A stretch of DNA of 64,000 nt from Sulfurovum sp. NBC37-1 (GTDB taxonomy: Bacteria > Campylobacterota > Campylobacteria > Campylobacterales > Sulfurovaceae): NCBI RefSeq assembly GCF_000010345.1, contig NC_009663.1, forward strand, positions 1,860,001-1,924,000. Reading direction: 5' to 3'. Below, in pieces: positions 42,458 through 51,054 of the stretch. The notes under the pieces were generated by a model. That model searched no databases. It was not told the DNA's origin and saw only the letters and a list, made by a program, of their open reading frames with translations. A program made the position numbers and the translations under genes. The first letter of the stretch is position 1. Every line of letters starts with the position of its first letter.

Positions 42458-44002
42458 TCAATCCTTCAAAATCGTAAAATCTTTTTTGCTGTAAATGACC
42501 AGCTGTAACTTCTTATAATACCCAAGATGTGCATAGTCTATCTTGATTTTTGACCCGTTTTGGGGTGTAAGTTTCCGGTTTTTGAAATAGAGGGATATCT
42601 TTTTGCCATTGACGTACAAATACCCATTTTTAACCACACCCACAAGATTACGTACCACCTCATTCTGTTTCATCACATCCAGAGAAGCATAATAAGGTAT
42701 CAGGTCAGCCGTACCTTTTTCTTTCAGTTTGACCAGTGCCATGATCTCTTTGAGTCCTTTGTAGGTCGATATCTCCTGTACACGAAGGTCGAGCTTCATC
42801 CCCTCTTTCATACCCTTTACTACGCCAAATATAAAAATACCCCGTCCTTTTGGTGACTGTTTAACCACGGCATAACGCCCCCGCTTCAGGATGACTACAA
42901 CATCCTCAAGTACAATAGGATGGTCCAGTTGATTCATTTTGTAAAGATCTTCGATACTACCCACAGTTGCTTTCTCCGGCATATCTTTTACAGAAGGAAT
43001 ATACGGTTTTGTATCGAATATCGCATAGACCGGGAGATGGTCGGAATACCCCCTGCCCGTATGTTTCCCGTTCTTGATCTGCCAGCGGTTGATATACCCT
43101 TTTGAAGTAAAGAGTCGGTCAGTCTTGAAAACCCTGAAAGAGTTGTTGACATAGTCAATGCCTTTACCATCGAACATCGAAGGCGGCAGCAAGATATGGT
43201 CAAGTGTACTCCTGTGTCCGTAGAACCTGTGGCTCCATCTCTCTTTGTAAGACAGCTCATTCCAGGTGCTGTAGTGCATTCCTTCAGGGGCTTTGCGTAT
43301 TTGGGATTTACTGATGAGTTTATTGTTGTCAATCGTTTTCAGTATGTGATTGATCCCGGTCTTTCCCTGTGTATCATTCAGTTTTTTTGGCAGTGTCAGG
43401 TAGGCATCGTAGTTGGAGTTGAGATCTCCGAGGATTATGTACTCTTTGCTTGCCGGCATGGACAAGATACGTTTTTCAAGTGTCCTGGCATAGGCGATCC
43501 GTTTGCTCTCAACCCCTTTCCTGCTTTTAGACTTCCAGTGATTGGCAAAGATCGTCAGAGGATACCCGTCGACCTCTGCTTCCACTTCCAGGATGTTACG
43601 GACATAGGGAGAAAAGCTTACCTGAAGGTCCCTATGCTTTTTGAGAGGAAAACGAGACAGAAGCGCCACCTGGATGGGTGCGCCTTTTTTATGGGTAATC
43701 GCGCTGTATCGGTAGGGGCAGCCTACTCTCTTGAGTCTTTTCTGTAAAGCATTGAAAACACTTTCATTCTCTATTTCCTGCAACGCCACGATGTCGGCAT
43801 CGAGATCGCAAAGTACTTCGGTTGTATGGTCAAGTTTGATCTCGGCCATACGTTTCGTCCAGTTGTGTTTCCCCGGGATATACTCCTCATATTCCGTTCC
43901 CTGATGGTTTGCATCAAAAAGGTTCTCAACATTGTAGGAAGCCACTTTGAAGGGTTTGGAAAAAAGCAGGAGGGGGAACAGTAAGAAAACAAGATAGCGC
44001 AA
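42458..44002 (-). CDS. Exported endonuclease/exonuclease/phosphatase-family protein
   Basis: A 514-residue protein with a signal peptide (MRYLVFLLFPLLLFS). Residues 18-330 form an EEP domain: ASYNVENLF, ALQEIENE (metal Glu), FANHWKSKSR, LGDLNSNYD, and a final GYSDHLPVYA with the catalytic His. The C-terminal 150 residues look like an OB-type beta domain (KMNQLDHPIVLEDVVVILKRG...). This arrangement occurs in secreted DNases that scavenge DNA for phosphate or nucleotides; a phosphoesterase acting on lipids is the alternative. Periplasmic or extracellular. Confidence 0.82.
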   Translation of the reverse strand: MRYLVFLLFPLLLFSKPFKVASYNVENLFDANHQGTEYEEYIPGKHNWTKRMAEIKLDHTTEVLCDLDADIVALQEIENESVFNALQKRLKRVGCPYRYSAITHKKGAPIQVALLSRFPLKKHRDLQVSFSPYVRNILEVEAEVDGYPLTIFANHWKSKSRKGVESKRIAYARTLEKRILSMPASKEYIILGDLNSNYDAYLTLPKKLNDTQGKTGINHILKTIDNNKLISKSQIRKAPEGMHYSTWNELSYKERWSHRFYGHRSTLDHILLPPSMFDGKGIDYVNNSFRVFKTDRLFTSKGYINRWQIKNGKHTGRGYSDHLPVYAIFDTKPYIPSVKDMPEKATVGSIEDLYKMNQLDHPIVLEDVVVILKRGRYAVVKQSPKGRGIFIFGVVKGMKEGMKLDLRVQEISTYKGLKEIMALVKLKEKGTADLIPYYASLDVMKQNEVVRNLVGVVKNGYLYVNGKKISLYFKNRKLTPQNGSKIKIDYAHLGYYKKLQLVIYSKKDFTILKD

Positions 44003-44018
44003 AGGTGATCTTTTCAGT

Positions 44019-44456
44019 TTATCGAAACATTTTGCTTAGCATGTCCATTGGGTTTCCCGAACCACCCATCATCTGGTCTACAATGTTGTTCTCTCCTGAA
44101 GTAACCCGGTCTATCACCTGTGGCAATGCATCCGCCAATGCTTTTTTGGCACTTTCTTCTCCTACGCCAAGTTCCTGGGCAAAGGTACTTACACGCTCTT
44201 CTCCAAGCAGATCAGGAACTTTTTCCGGATCAATCGCTTTGTTCTCACCGTTACCCAGCCATGAACCGACAATCTCACCAAGACCGTTACTTGAAAGTTT
44301 TGTCAATATAGAAGCCAGATCGATATTCCCGTCTCCATGTGTCAGTATCTTGCTCAGGGCAGTCGTGATATTCTCAAGATCAAGCCCTGTTGTTGCATCA
44401 TCGCTATTGCCCTCTATTAACGAGGCACCCATCTTAAAAAGTTCATTCATATCCAT
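44019..44456 (-). CDS. YidB/DUF937-like protein
   Basis: A 145-residue soluble protein with the YidB pattern: an N-terminal helical part, NGLGEIVGSWLGNGENKAIDP (53-73), VPDLLGEERVSTFAQELGVGEESAKKALADALPQVIDRVT and a glycine-rich tail. The role of YidB proteins is not established. The ATG directly follows the stop of the cytochrome c-thioredoxin gene, so the two are coupled. Confidence 0.82.
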   Translation of the reverse strand: MDMNELFKMGASLIEGNSDDATTGLDLENITTALSKILTHGDGNIDLASILTKLSSNGLGEIVGSWLGNGENKAIDPEKVPDLLGEERVSTFAQELGVGEESAKKALADALPQVIDRVTSGENNIVDQMMGGSGNPMDMLSKMFR

Positions 44457-45245
44457 CTACTCTCCTTTATGTTTTGTTTCTGCCATTTTTTTGACATTTT
44501 CCAGTAATTCCAGGAATTCATCGGCAGTACCGAAACCCTGCACCATTTCTATCACCTTGTCTCCATCCGAATTGATGAAATAGAACGAAGGTGTTCCCAG
44601 ATGTTTGATCCCCAAAGGCAGTTTTTCGATCAGAAAGTTTTTCTTGACAAAAACAAAATCTTTGTTAAGCGCTTCCTTTACCTTATCTTCTACCATCACT
44701 TCTCTGTCCATACGTATACACCCGCGGCAGAAAGAGATGTAACCTTCGATCAGAATAATTTTATTCTGCTTCTTGGCGATCTTTTTGGCTTCCTCATAAC
44801 TGTAACGTTTCACACTGTGTGCCACAGTCATTTTCTCGGAATAGCCATAGATAAAATCCGTCAATGCTTCGACCTCATCTTCGTCAAGCTGCCCTTTCAT
44901 ACTTGGCATCACCTCGAAAAAACGCGTAAATTCATCAGGTAAGACACCTTTGTCTCTGGTCGGTGCATTCAAATAGTCGGTCAGCCACTCCTCTATCTGG
45001 AATTTCTGCCCCTCCGCATCAAGCGCACGGTCACCGACCTGGTCTTTGATCATGAACGACATCTCTGTCAGCGTTGGCGCAGTCAGGTTCAAGTCTTTGT
45101 TGTCATGTTTTGCATTGGCTATGATTTTGTTCTGGGGAACATAGTATTGGTGGCAGGAAGCGCACTTCTGCTTGAAGACTTTTTCTCCCGACAGGGCAAA
45201 AAGGAAACTGTTCAGTAATATAAATGTTATAAAAACCGATCTCAT
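44457..45245 (-). CDS. Cytochrome c-thioredoxin fusion, periplasmic
   Basis: A 262-residue exported protein (signal peptide 1-19). N-terminal cytochrome c domain with C28-A-S-C31-H32 and a Met ligand in EVMPSMKGQL (about 113); C-terminal thioredoxin-like domain (about 150-255) with the redox pair C173-R-G-C176 and a cis-Pro in LGTPSFYF. Both redox modules in one chain suggest transfer between a thiol pair and haem, or reduction of a substrate in the Sox/Dsb context. Alternatively the thioredoxin part acts in cytochrome c maturation. Followed by the YidB-like gene. Confidence 0.85.
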   Translation of the reverse strand: MRSVFITFILLNSFLFALSGEKVFKQKCASCHQYYVPQNKIIANAKHDNKDLNLTAPTLTEMSFMIKDQVGDRALDAEGQKFQIEEWLTDYLNAPTRDKGVLPDEFTRFFEVMPSMKGQLDEDEVEALTDFIYGYSEKMTVAHSVKRYSYEEAKKIAKKQNKIILIEGYISFCRGCIRMDREVMVEDKVKEALNKDFVFVKKNFLIEKLPLGIKHLGTPSFYFINSDGDKVIEMVQGFGTADEFLELLENVKKMAETKHKGE

Positions 45246-45253
45246 TGTGACGC

Positions 45254-46117
45254 CTACACTAATTTGATACTGTCTTCAAGCAGAACGATCTTTTTGGCTT
45301 CTATCAGAGCGGTCAACGTACGTTTGAAGTTCTTTTTGCTCAACCCGAACACTTTTTTTATCTCTTCTGCATCACTTTTGTAGGTAAAGGGAAGCTCACC
45401 GTCCGCCTCTTTAAGGAGTTCCAAAATACTTCCTTCGGCTTCACCTATCTTTGCCTGTTTGCCTATGGGTTGTAATGAAAGGTCAAGCTTTCCGTCTTTA
45501 CGAACGGTCTTGATATAGACCTTCTTACGGTCCCCTACTTTCACGGGCTCAAAGATCTCATTGGAGAACAGCATCCCTTCATACTGGTTGTCCGCGATCA
45601 CTTTATAGCCAAGTGGCGTCTGGGCCAGCACAATGGCATCAAGCACTTTGTTCTGATGCAAGCCTTTCATTTCACGGTTGAAATATTTGCCGATCTTCTG
45701 TGTTCCGTAAAGCCGTCCGGTCTGCTCATCGAGACAGACACGCAGCAGGTATTTCTTGCCGATGTTAAAATGTTCCTTCTGCTGGGAGAGCGGCACAAAA
45801 AGGTCTTTGGGGAGCCCCCAGTTAACAAATGCTCCGTAGGGTTTGTAGTCCACCACGGTAAAGTAACCGTACTCGCCGAGTTTTGCATACGGCATCTTCG
45901 TCGTCGCTACGGGACGGTCCTCGCTATCCGTATAGACAAAGATATCCAGAAGCGAGCCCATAGGCATCTCATCTTCCATAATGTAGACATTGGGAAGCAG
46001 TACCTCTTCATAATCTTTGGAGGCAAGATAATATCCGAAGTCAGTATCGCGCTCTATCTTTAGGGTATTGACCTCACCTATCTTTATATGTTCGTTCTGG
46101 GTTTTTGTTTCTGTCAT
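45254..46117 (-). CDS. CvfB-like S1-domain RNA-binding protein
   Basis: A 287-residue soluble protein. It shows S1-like OB repeats (about 10-65, 70-140 with VVDYKPYGAFVNWGLPKDLFVPLSQQ, and 150-215) and a C-terminal winged helix (about 225-287; DGELPFTYKSDAEEIKKVFGLSKKNFKRTLTALIEAKKI). This is the CvfB arrangement, which binds RNA and influences gene expression. A minus-strand TATAAT at 46173-46168 is a suitable -10 box. Divergent from the FecR-barrel gene. Confidence 0.88.
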   Translation of the reverse strand: MTETKTQNEHIKIGEVNTLKIERDTDFGYYLASKDYEEVLLPNVYIMEDEMPMGSLLDIFVYTDSEDRPVATTKMPYAKLGEYGYFTVVDYKPYGAFVNWGLPKDLFVPLSQQKEHFNIGKKYLLRVCLDEQTGRLYGTQKIGKYFNREMKGLHQNKVLDAIVLAQTPLGYKVIADNQYEGMLFSNEIFEPVKVGDRKKVYIKTVRKDGKLDLSLQPIGKQAKIGEAEGSILELLKEADGELPFTYKSDAEEIKKVFGLSKKNFKRTLTALIEAKKIVLLEDSIKLV

Positions 46118-46167
46118 GGGTTATTCCGTTTTTGTCTGGTTTCGTGATACTCTCACGTTTTGCTGCT

Positions 46168-46173
46168 ATTATA
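46168..46173 (-). promoter_or_regulatory. -10 box for the CvfB-like gene
   Basis: TATAAT on the minus strand, 51 bases before the ATG, with TTGTAT 16 bases upstream as a possible -35. Confidence 0.4.
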
Positions 46174-46237
46174 GCGGTTTTTGAGGGTATATACAATCTA
46201 ATAGGCAATTTACCTGACGATTTTAAATGAAACAATG

Positions 46238-46243
46238 TATAAT
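46238..46243 (+). promoter_or_regulatory. -10 box for the FecR-cyclase operon
   Basis: TATAAT 76 bases before the FecR-barrel ATG, with CTGACG 18 bases upstream as a weak -35. GTGAGGAAG lies just before the ATG as ribosome site. Confidence 0.4.
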
Positions 46244-46318
46244 TGATAGTTTGAATTGCTGACCAATGGCAACTAAGTTAATTGCGTCAGTGATATATGA
46301 TAAAAAAGGTGAGGAAGA

Positions 46319-47392
46319 ATGAGAAATTTACTATTTGTAGTGCTATTGAGCAGCTTTGTCTGGTCAAGTATTGGTTATGTAAGTAATTTTAAAGGGAGTG
46401 CAGACATCGTACGCAGTATGAATACCCTGAAAGTAAAAAACGGTACGAAAATAAAGGTGAAAGATAAAATTATCACTCAGGAGAAGTCACGTGTAAAAGT
46501 AATTTTAGAAGATAACACTGTTGTGACTATCGGTGCCAATTCTACTTTTGTATTTGATCGTTATAAATTTGGGACCAGAGATAACAGTGTGGCAGATATG
46601 CATATTGAACGAGGTTTTTTTCGTAGTGTATCCGGAAAAATAGGCAAACTGGCACCGGAGCATTTTAAAGTCAAAACTATTATGTCGACTATAGGAATAC
46701 GCGGTACCGACTTTAGTGCGGCACTTGCAGACACATTTGAACTTTACAAGTGTTACAAAGGAAAGATAAGTGTCCTGCATAACGGAAAAACTTACATTGT
46801 AGCGGAGGGTGAGCAGTTACGTCTGGAAAAAGAGTCATTCAGTTCTGTTGCCCCGTTTAAGTTTTATGTGGGAGCCGGTACGATTTACAATAGAACCTAC
46901 TCGGTTGACTCGGGCTGGTTCGATGACGGTATTGCTACACAGGATGAAACAGGCGGTATCTCTTTGATCGCCGGATATCAATTTAATGATTATCTTGCTC
47001 TGGAAACCCGTATCACTACAACATTTTATGAGAGGAACTATGCTGACCTGACTGCCTACAGTATGTTTCTGAAGCCTCAGTACCCTGTAACGGACACATT
47101 CAGTGTTTATGGACTTTTAGGCTTTGGAAAAGTTAAAGTAGAAGGTTCAAAAGGAGACAGTTTTCCCGGCGCACATACTGATATGATAGGCAAAACAATA
47201 TTGGACGATACCCAATTCCAATGGGGAATCGGGGTCAGCTACAATGTTACAGATAATTTTTCAATATTTGCAGATTATACCTCATTGGCAAATGATGCGG
47301 ACATAGATTCCACCCTGTACAGTTATGATCCTGCGGTATATCATAAGTTGAGTGTTGACGGTGTTACTGTAGGGTTACTCTATAGTTTCTGA
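46319..47392 (+). CDS. FecR-domain protein fused to an outer-membrane beta-barrel
   Basis: A 357-residue exported protein (signal peptide 1-18). Residues 25-165 are a FecR domain: KVKNGTKIKVKDKIITQ, VVTIGANSTF, FRSVSGKIG, STIGIRGTDFSA and a closing VLHNGKTYIVAEGE. Residues about 178-357 form a small beta-barrel: alternating amphipathic strands (FYVGAGTIYN, GGISLIAGYQFNDYLALE, FSVYGLLGFGKV, WGIGVSYNVTDNFSIFADYTS) and a C-terminal Phe (VGLLYSF), as in eight-stranded OmpA-like barrels. FecR domains usually sense or bind at the cell envelope. The next gene, 18 bases on, is a CHASE2 cyclase, a known partner type of FecR proteins. Confidence 0.82.
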   Translation: MRNLLFVVLLSSFVWSSIGYVSNFKGSADIVRSMNTLKVKNGTKIKVKDKIITQEKSRVKVILEDNTVVTIGANSTFVFDRYKFGTRDNSVADMHIERGFFRSVSGKIGKLAPEHFKVKTIMSTIGIRGTDFSAALADTFELYKCYKGKISVLHNGKTYIVAEGEQLRLEKESFSSVAPFKFYVGAGTIYNRTYSVDSGWFDDGIATQDETGGISLIAGYQFNDYLALETRITTTFYERNYADLTAYSMFLKPQYPVTDTFSVYGLLGFGKVKVEGSKGDSFPGAHTDMIGKTILDDTQFQWGIGVSYNVTDNFSIFADYTSLANDADIDSTLYSYDPAVYHKLSVDGVTVGLLYSF

Positions 47393-47410
47393 TCACTATA
47401 CAAATAATAT

Positions 47411-49543
47411 ATGAGATCACTGCCCAAGTATAGCATTGTCCTACTTTTTGCTCTGCTTCTTTCCTGGGCCTATCTTTTCCCACCCCAGCTGTTTATTTCA
47501 CTCAATACAGAAATAAGTGATTTCTTTTTCCGTATGCGGGGGAATATTCCCCAAAGCCAAAAGGTTGTGATAGTAGATATAGATGAGGCCTCTTTGGAAA
47601 AATATGGACAGTGGCCATGGTCACGATTGAGAGTATCTGAGCTTATCCGCAAGATAAATGATGCCGGAGCTGGTATCATAGGATTGGATATTATTTTTGC
47701 CGAATCGGACAAAACTTCACCACACAGCATTGCTTCCAAACTTAAAACAGATATTAAAAACCTGGATGACTATGATCAAATACTGAGAGAAACATTTATT
47801 GCCACACCTACAATAGGAGGATATTTTTTCAGGTTTGATAAAAAAACCCCTGAAAAGGCACCGGTCGTACCGGCTGTATTTATCGAAAAAGGATTGCTGA
47901 ACAATTACACAATACCTCAGCCCAAAGGTGTTGTTTTAAATATCGATATATTACAGGAGAGTCTATATTCAAGCGGTTTTTTGAATAATATACCCGACAC
48001 AGACGGTATGGTACGTTCCGTCCCTTTGATCATGCGCTATGAAGGAACGATCTACCCCTCGCTTGCACTTGAACTTTTGCGTATTTACAGTCATACAAAA
48101 GAGGTGACTGTTGTAGGTGATGAGATCGGGGTGAAAAAGATAGAGCTTGGTACCTTCCATATTCCTACAGATTTTGCAGGTCGTTTATATGTCAATTACA
48201 GGAGCAAAAGAGGCTATTTCAAATATATCAGTGCGGCCGACATACTTCAGGATCATTTTGACATCAAAGATATTGCCGGAAAATTTGTTCTGGTGGGCAC
48301 TTCCGCTATAGGCCTTGCCGACTTGAAAGCGATGCCCCTGGACAATGTCATTCCCGGGGTTGAAATACAGGCCAATACTCTGGACAATATGCTTCAGGGC
48401 GATTATCTGCACGAGCCATTCAACAAAGTGATCTATGATCTTTTGATCCTGTGGTGTATCATTTTCGTTTTCTCCTATATTTTTTTCAATACCAGAGTAT
48501 GGCTGCTGGCACCAGCATTTATGCTTTCTTTTATTTTGCTGTATGAAATCTTTTTTTACCTCTTTTTTGATCAGGGTATAGTGCTTAATCTCTTTTTTCC
48601 TCTTGTAGCACTTTTCGGTACATTTGGTTTGACAGCAGGATACAATTACTTCAGTACTTCAAAACAGAAAGAATCTATACAGCGTATTTTTGCCAAAAAA
48701 GTTTCAAAAGCTGTTATGAATGATTTGCTCAAACATAAAAACAACAAAATTTTGGAAGCACACGAACAGGAAGTCGCTATATTTTTCAGCGATATACGAA
48801 AATTTACAACTATTTCCGAAACACTTGATTCATCACAAAAAGTCGTAGCATTACTAAATCGCTATGTCACACCTATGGTAGAGGATATTTCCAGGCATGA
48901 AGGTACCGTGGACAAGTTTATCGGAGATTCCATAATGGCATATTGGAATGCACCCAACAATGTGGCTGACTATATGGACAAAGCCGTTCAATCCGCACTC
49001 AGTCAGATAGCATTACTTGAAGCACTCAATCATGATCTGAATGTCGAGTTTGGCGTGAAACTAAAAATCGGTATAGGCATACATACCGGTTTGGTAACGG
49101 TAGGGGAAATGGGTTCTCTTGAGCGATCGGATTATACCATCATCGGAGACAATGTGAATATAGCTTCCCGAATAGAGGAGCTGAACAAACTTTACGATAC
49201 GACGCTCATTATCTCATACGCTGCAAAAGAGAGGTTGAAAAAAACATATACCATACGCTCACTGGATATTGTCCGGCTGAGAGGGCAGCAAAAGGCCATA
49301 GAGATATTTGAAGTACTCTCTTCGGGTATTGACGAAAAAGTACAGAAGGAACTTGAGCATTACAATAAAGCACTGACTCACTACAGGAAAGGAGAACTCC
49401 GCCGTGCTGCGGCTGAATTTGAAAAACTGTATGCCCGATACAAAAATAAACTTTATCGTCTCTATCTTGATCGCTGCGCAGTCTATTTCAACCATCCTGA
49501 GAAAGATTTCGATCTTGTCTATACCGGAGAAACGACCTTTTGA
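47411..49543 (+). CDS. CHASE2-domain adenylate cyclase
   Basis: A 710-residue membrane enzyme: an N-terminal span (about 8-28), a periplasmic CHASE2 sensor (about 30-330; VVIVDIDEASLEKYGQWPW, GIIGLDIIFAE), three spans (about 335-410), a class III cyclase domain (about 450-625) and a short TPR-like tail. The metal-binding Asp residues are D461 (FFSDIRKFT) and D506 (KFIGDSIMAY), and the Lys before FIGD and the Asp in YTIIGD with NIASR favour ATP as substrate. It should make cAMP in response to an envelope signal, probably through the FecR-barrel protein. Its end overlaps that of the convergent MBL-GAF gene by 25 bases. Confidence 0.9.
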   Translation: MRSLPKYSIVLLFALLLSWAYLFPPQLFISLNTEISDFFFRMRGNIPQSQKVVIVDIDEASLEKYGQWPWSRLRVSELIRKINDAGAGIIGLDIIFAESDKTSPHSIASKLKTDIKNLDDYDQILRETFIATPTIGGYFFRFDKKTPEKAPVVPAVFIEKGLLNNYTIPQPKGVVLNIDILQESLYSSGFLNNIPDTDGMVRSVPLIMRYEGTIYPSLALELLRIYSHTKEVTVVGDEIGVKKIELGTFHIPTDFAGRLYVNYRSKRGYFKYISAADILQDHFDIKDIAGKFVLVGTSAIGLADLKAMPLDNVIPGVEIQANTLDNMLQGDYLHEPFNKVIYDLLILWCIIFVFSYIFFNTRVWLLAPAFMLSFILLYEIFFYLFFDQGIVLNLFFPLVALFGTFGLTAGYNYFSTSKQKESIQRIFAKKVSKAVMNDLLKHKNNKILEAHEQEVAIFFSDIRKFTTISETLDSSQKVVALLNRYVTPMVEDISRHEGTVDKFIGDSIMAYWNAPNNVADYMDKAVQSALSQIALLEALNHDLNVEFGVKLKIGIGIHTGLVTVGEMGSLERSDYTIIGDNVNIASRIEELNKLYDTTLIISYAAKERLKKTYTIRSLDIVRLRGQQKAIEIFEVLSSGIDEKVQKELEHYNKALTHYRKGELRRAAAEFEKLYARYKNKLYRLYLDRCAVYFNHPEKDFDLVYTGETTF

Positions 49544-50916
49544 GTTTTGGCGTTTTCCACAGCCGAAGACAGCTGCAATGCAAATGTTTTGATGCTTTCC
49601 TGATCGTATGTATCAAAAGCGATGGTTTCGTTATAGATATTTCTTTTGTTCATCACCTGTAAAATACCCAGCAGATTGTTCTTTTGATCCAATACAGGCT
49701 CCATCACTATAGACTGTGTGCGGTAGCCTGTTTTTTGATCAAACATTTTTATCTCCTCAAAGCCACTGGTATCGTGTGTATAAATATCGTTTGAAACAAA
49801 CGCTTCTTTTTTTGTATCGAACATAGACAGCAGACTGCTGTTCAATTTCATATATTCGGCATATACGGGTGCATTTTTTTTCGTTGCTCTGCTTGCTTTT
49901 AGTTTCAAAGTATTGTTTGAAAAAATACCGCACTGCAACGCTTTTTCCCGCGTATTGGCAAGGTAGAGCGAAGCTGCATCGGCATGGGTGAGGTTCATCG
50001 CATGTTCCAAAATATTTTCAAACAGTTCGATCCGGTCTACTGTATTATCAGGTATGGCTTGAAGCAGTTTGAACAGACTGCTTAAATAATTTCTGTCATT
50101 GTAATACAACTCCAGATTCCTGGTACTCTGACGTTTCTCCATAGGTGTAAATAGATCAAGTATGTCACCTGTCTTTAAACGCTTACCGCCATTTTTAAGC
50201 AAATCCAATTCCGAAAGTTCGTTATCTATCTGTTGTGTATGTCTTGGTTTTTGGTGATAGGTATAGATTGAAACATCATCCCGTTCGAGAGAAGAGAACA
50301 TCTGCTCAAGCAGTTTTGGCGTCAAGTGTTTGGTCATATGGGCAAGGTCTTCTTCTGTAGAGGGCAATGAAATATCGATGAGCAAAGAAGAGATATTTTT
50401 ATCATTATTTAACAATGCTATCAGTTCATCGTTAAGATAGGTATCACCACTGAAGAGAAAAGCCCTATCCTCCTTCTCTACTTTGAATCCGCAGGTAGGA
50501 ACGGTATGGTTTGCCTTGACTGCAGTCATTTTAATATTGTCTACGGTAATAGTCTGACCATATTCGATAGGTATGAATTTCAACGAAAATTCATTATTGA
50601 TATGTTTTATGTTTGCAAAGTTCGGAGAGATATTCCAATTGAAAAGATACTGCTTGAGAGTATCTAGATTTTCTTTCAACGCATACACTTTAAGAGGTTT
50701 TGTTCTACAGTTGAAATAACTGTCAATAATAAAAGGGAGATCTACGATATGATCAAAATGCGTATGGGTAATAAAAACATGTTCGATCTTGCAGCATTCT
50801 TCTCCCATACTCTTTATAATGTTACCCGCATCGATAACAATGTTTTTTTCTATTAAAAATGATGTAGCATCACCTTTATGTGAATAACTGCCGTCAGCAC
50901 CCAGTACTTTTATCAT
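49519..50916 (-). CDS. Metallo-beta-lactamase-fold phosphodiesterase-like protein with GAF domain
   Basis: A 465-residue cytosolic protein. Residues 1-265 are a metallo-beta-lactamase fold of the RNase Z/class II cyclic-nucleotide phosphodiesterase group: T-H51-T-H53-F-D55-H56, then a His in KANHTVPTCG, Asp in FLFSGDTY and His in TYHQKPRH. Residues about 285-455 form a GAF domain (NLTHADAASLYLANT, SIVMEPVLDQKNNLLGILQVMNK). GAF domains often bind cyclic nucleotides and control phosphodiesterases. The gene is convergent with the CHASE2 cyclase; cAMP hydrolysis is inferred from fold plus context, and a different phosphoester substrate remains possible. Confidence 0.82.
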   Translation of the reverse strand: MIKVLGADGSYSHKGDATSFLIEKNIVIDAGNIIKSMGEECCKIEHVFITHTHFDHIVDLPFIIDSYFNCRTKPLKVYALKENLDTLKQYLFNWNISPNFANIKHINNEFSLKFIPIEYGQTITVDNIKMTAVKANHTVPTCGFKVEKEDRAFLFSGDTYLNDELIALLNNDKNISSLLIDISLPSTEEDLAHMTKHLTPKLLEQMFSSLERDDVSIYTYHQKPRHTQQIDNELSELDLLKNGGKRLKTGDILDLFTPMEKRQSTRNLELYYNDRNYLSSLFKLLQAIPDNTVDRIELFENILEHAMNLTHADAASLYLANTREKALQCGIFSNNTLKLKASRATKKNAPVYAEYMKLNSSLLSMFDTKKEAFVSNDIYTHDTSGFEEIKMFDQKTGYRTQSIVMEPVLDQKNNLLGILQVMNKRNIYNETIAFDTYDQESIKTFALQLSSAVENAKTQKVVSPV

Positions 50917-51001
50917 ATCTTCCCTTCATAAATATAGAAGACACCGCTCATAATAGATGCCCTCAGACATGTAGTATAACACAAATTAACACCAAATTCA
51001 G

Positions 51002-51007
51002 TATAAT
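51002..51007 (+). promoter_or_regulatory. -10 box for the FIST-PAS kinase
   Basis: TATAAT 48 bases before the ATG at 51055. The -35 region is poor. The ribosome site is also weak (AAGG about 15 bases before the ATG). Confidence 0.4.
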
Positions 51008-51054
51008 GACTTTGTTCTTCAGTGCGATTCAGATAAAAGGTATATTGAATAAAA

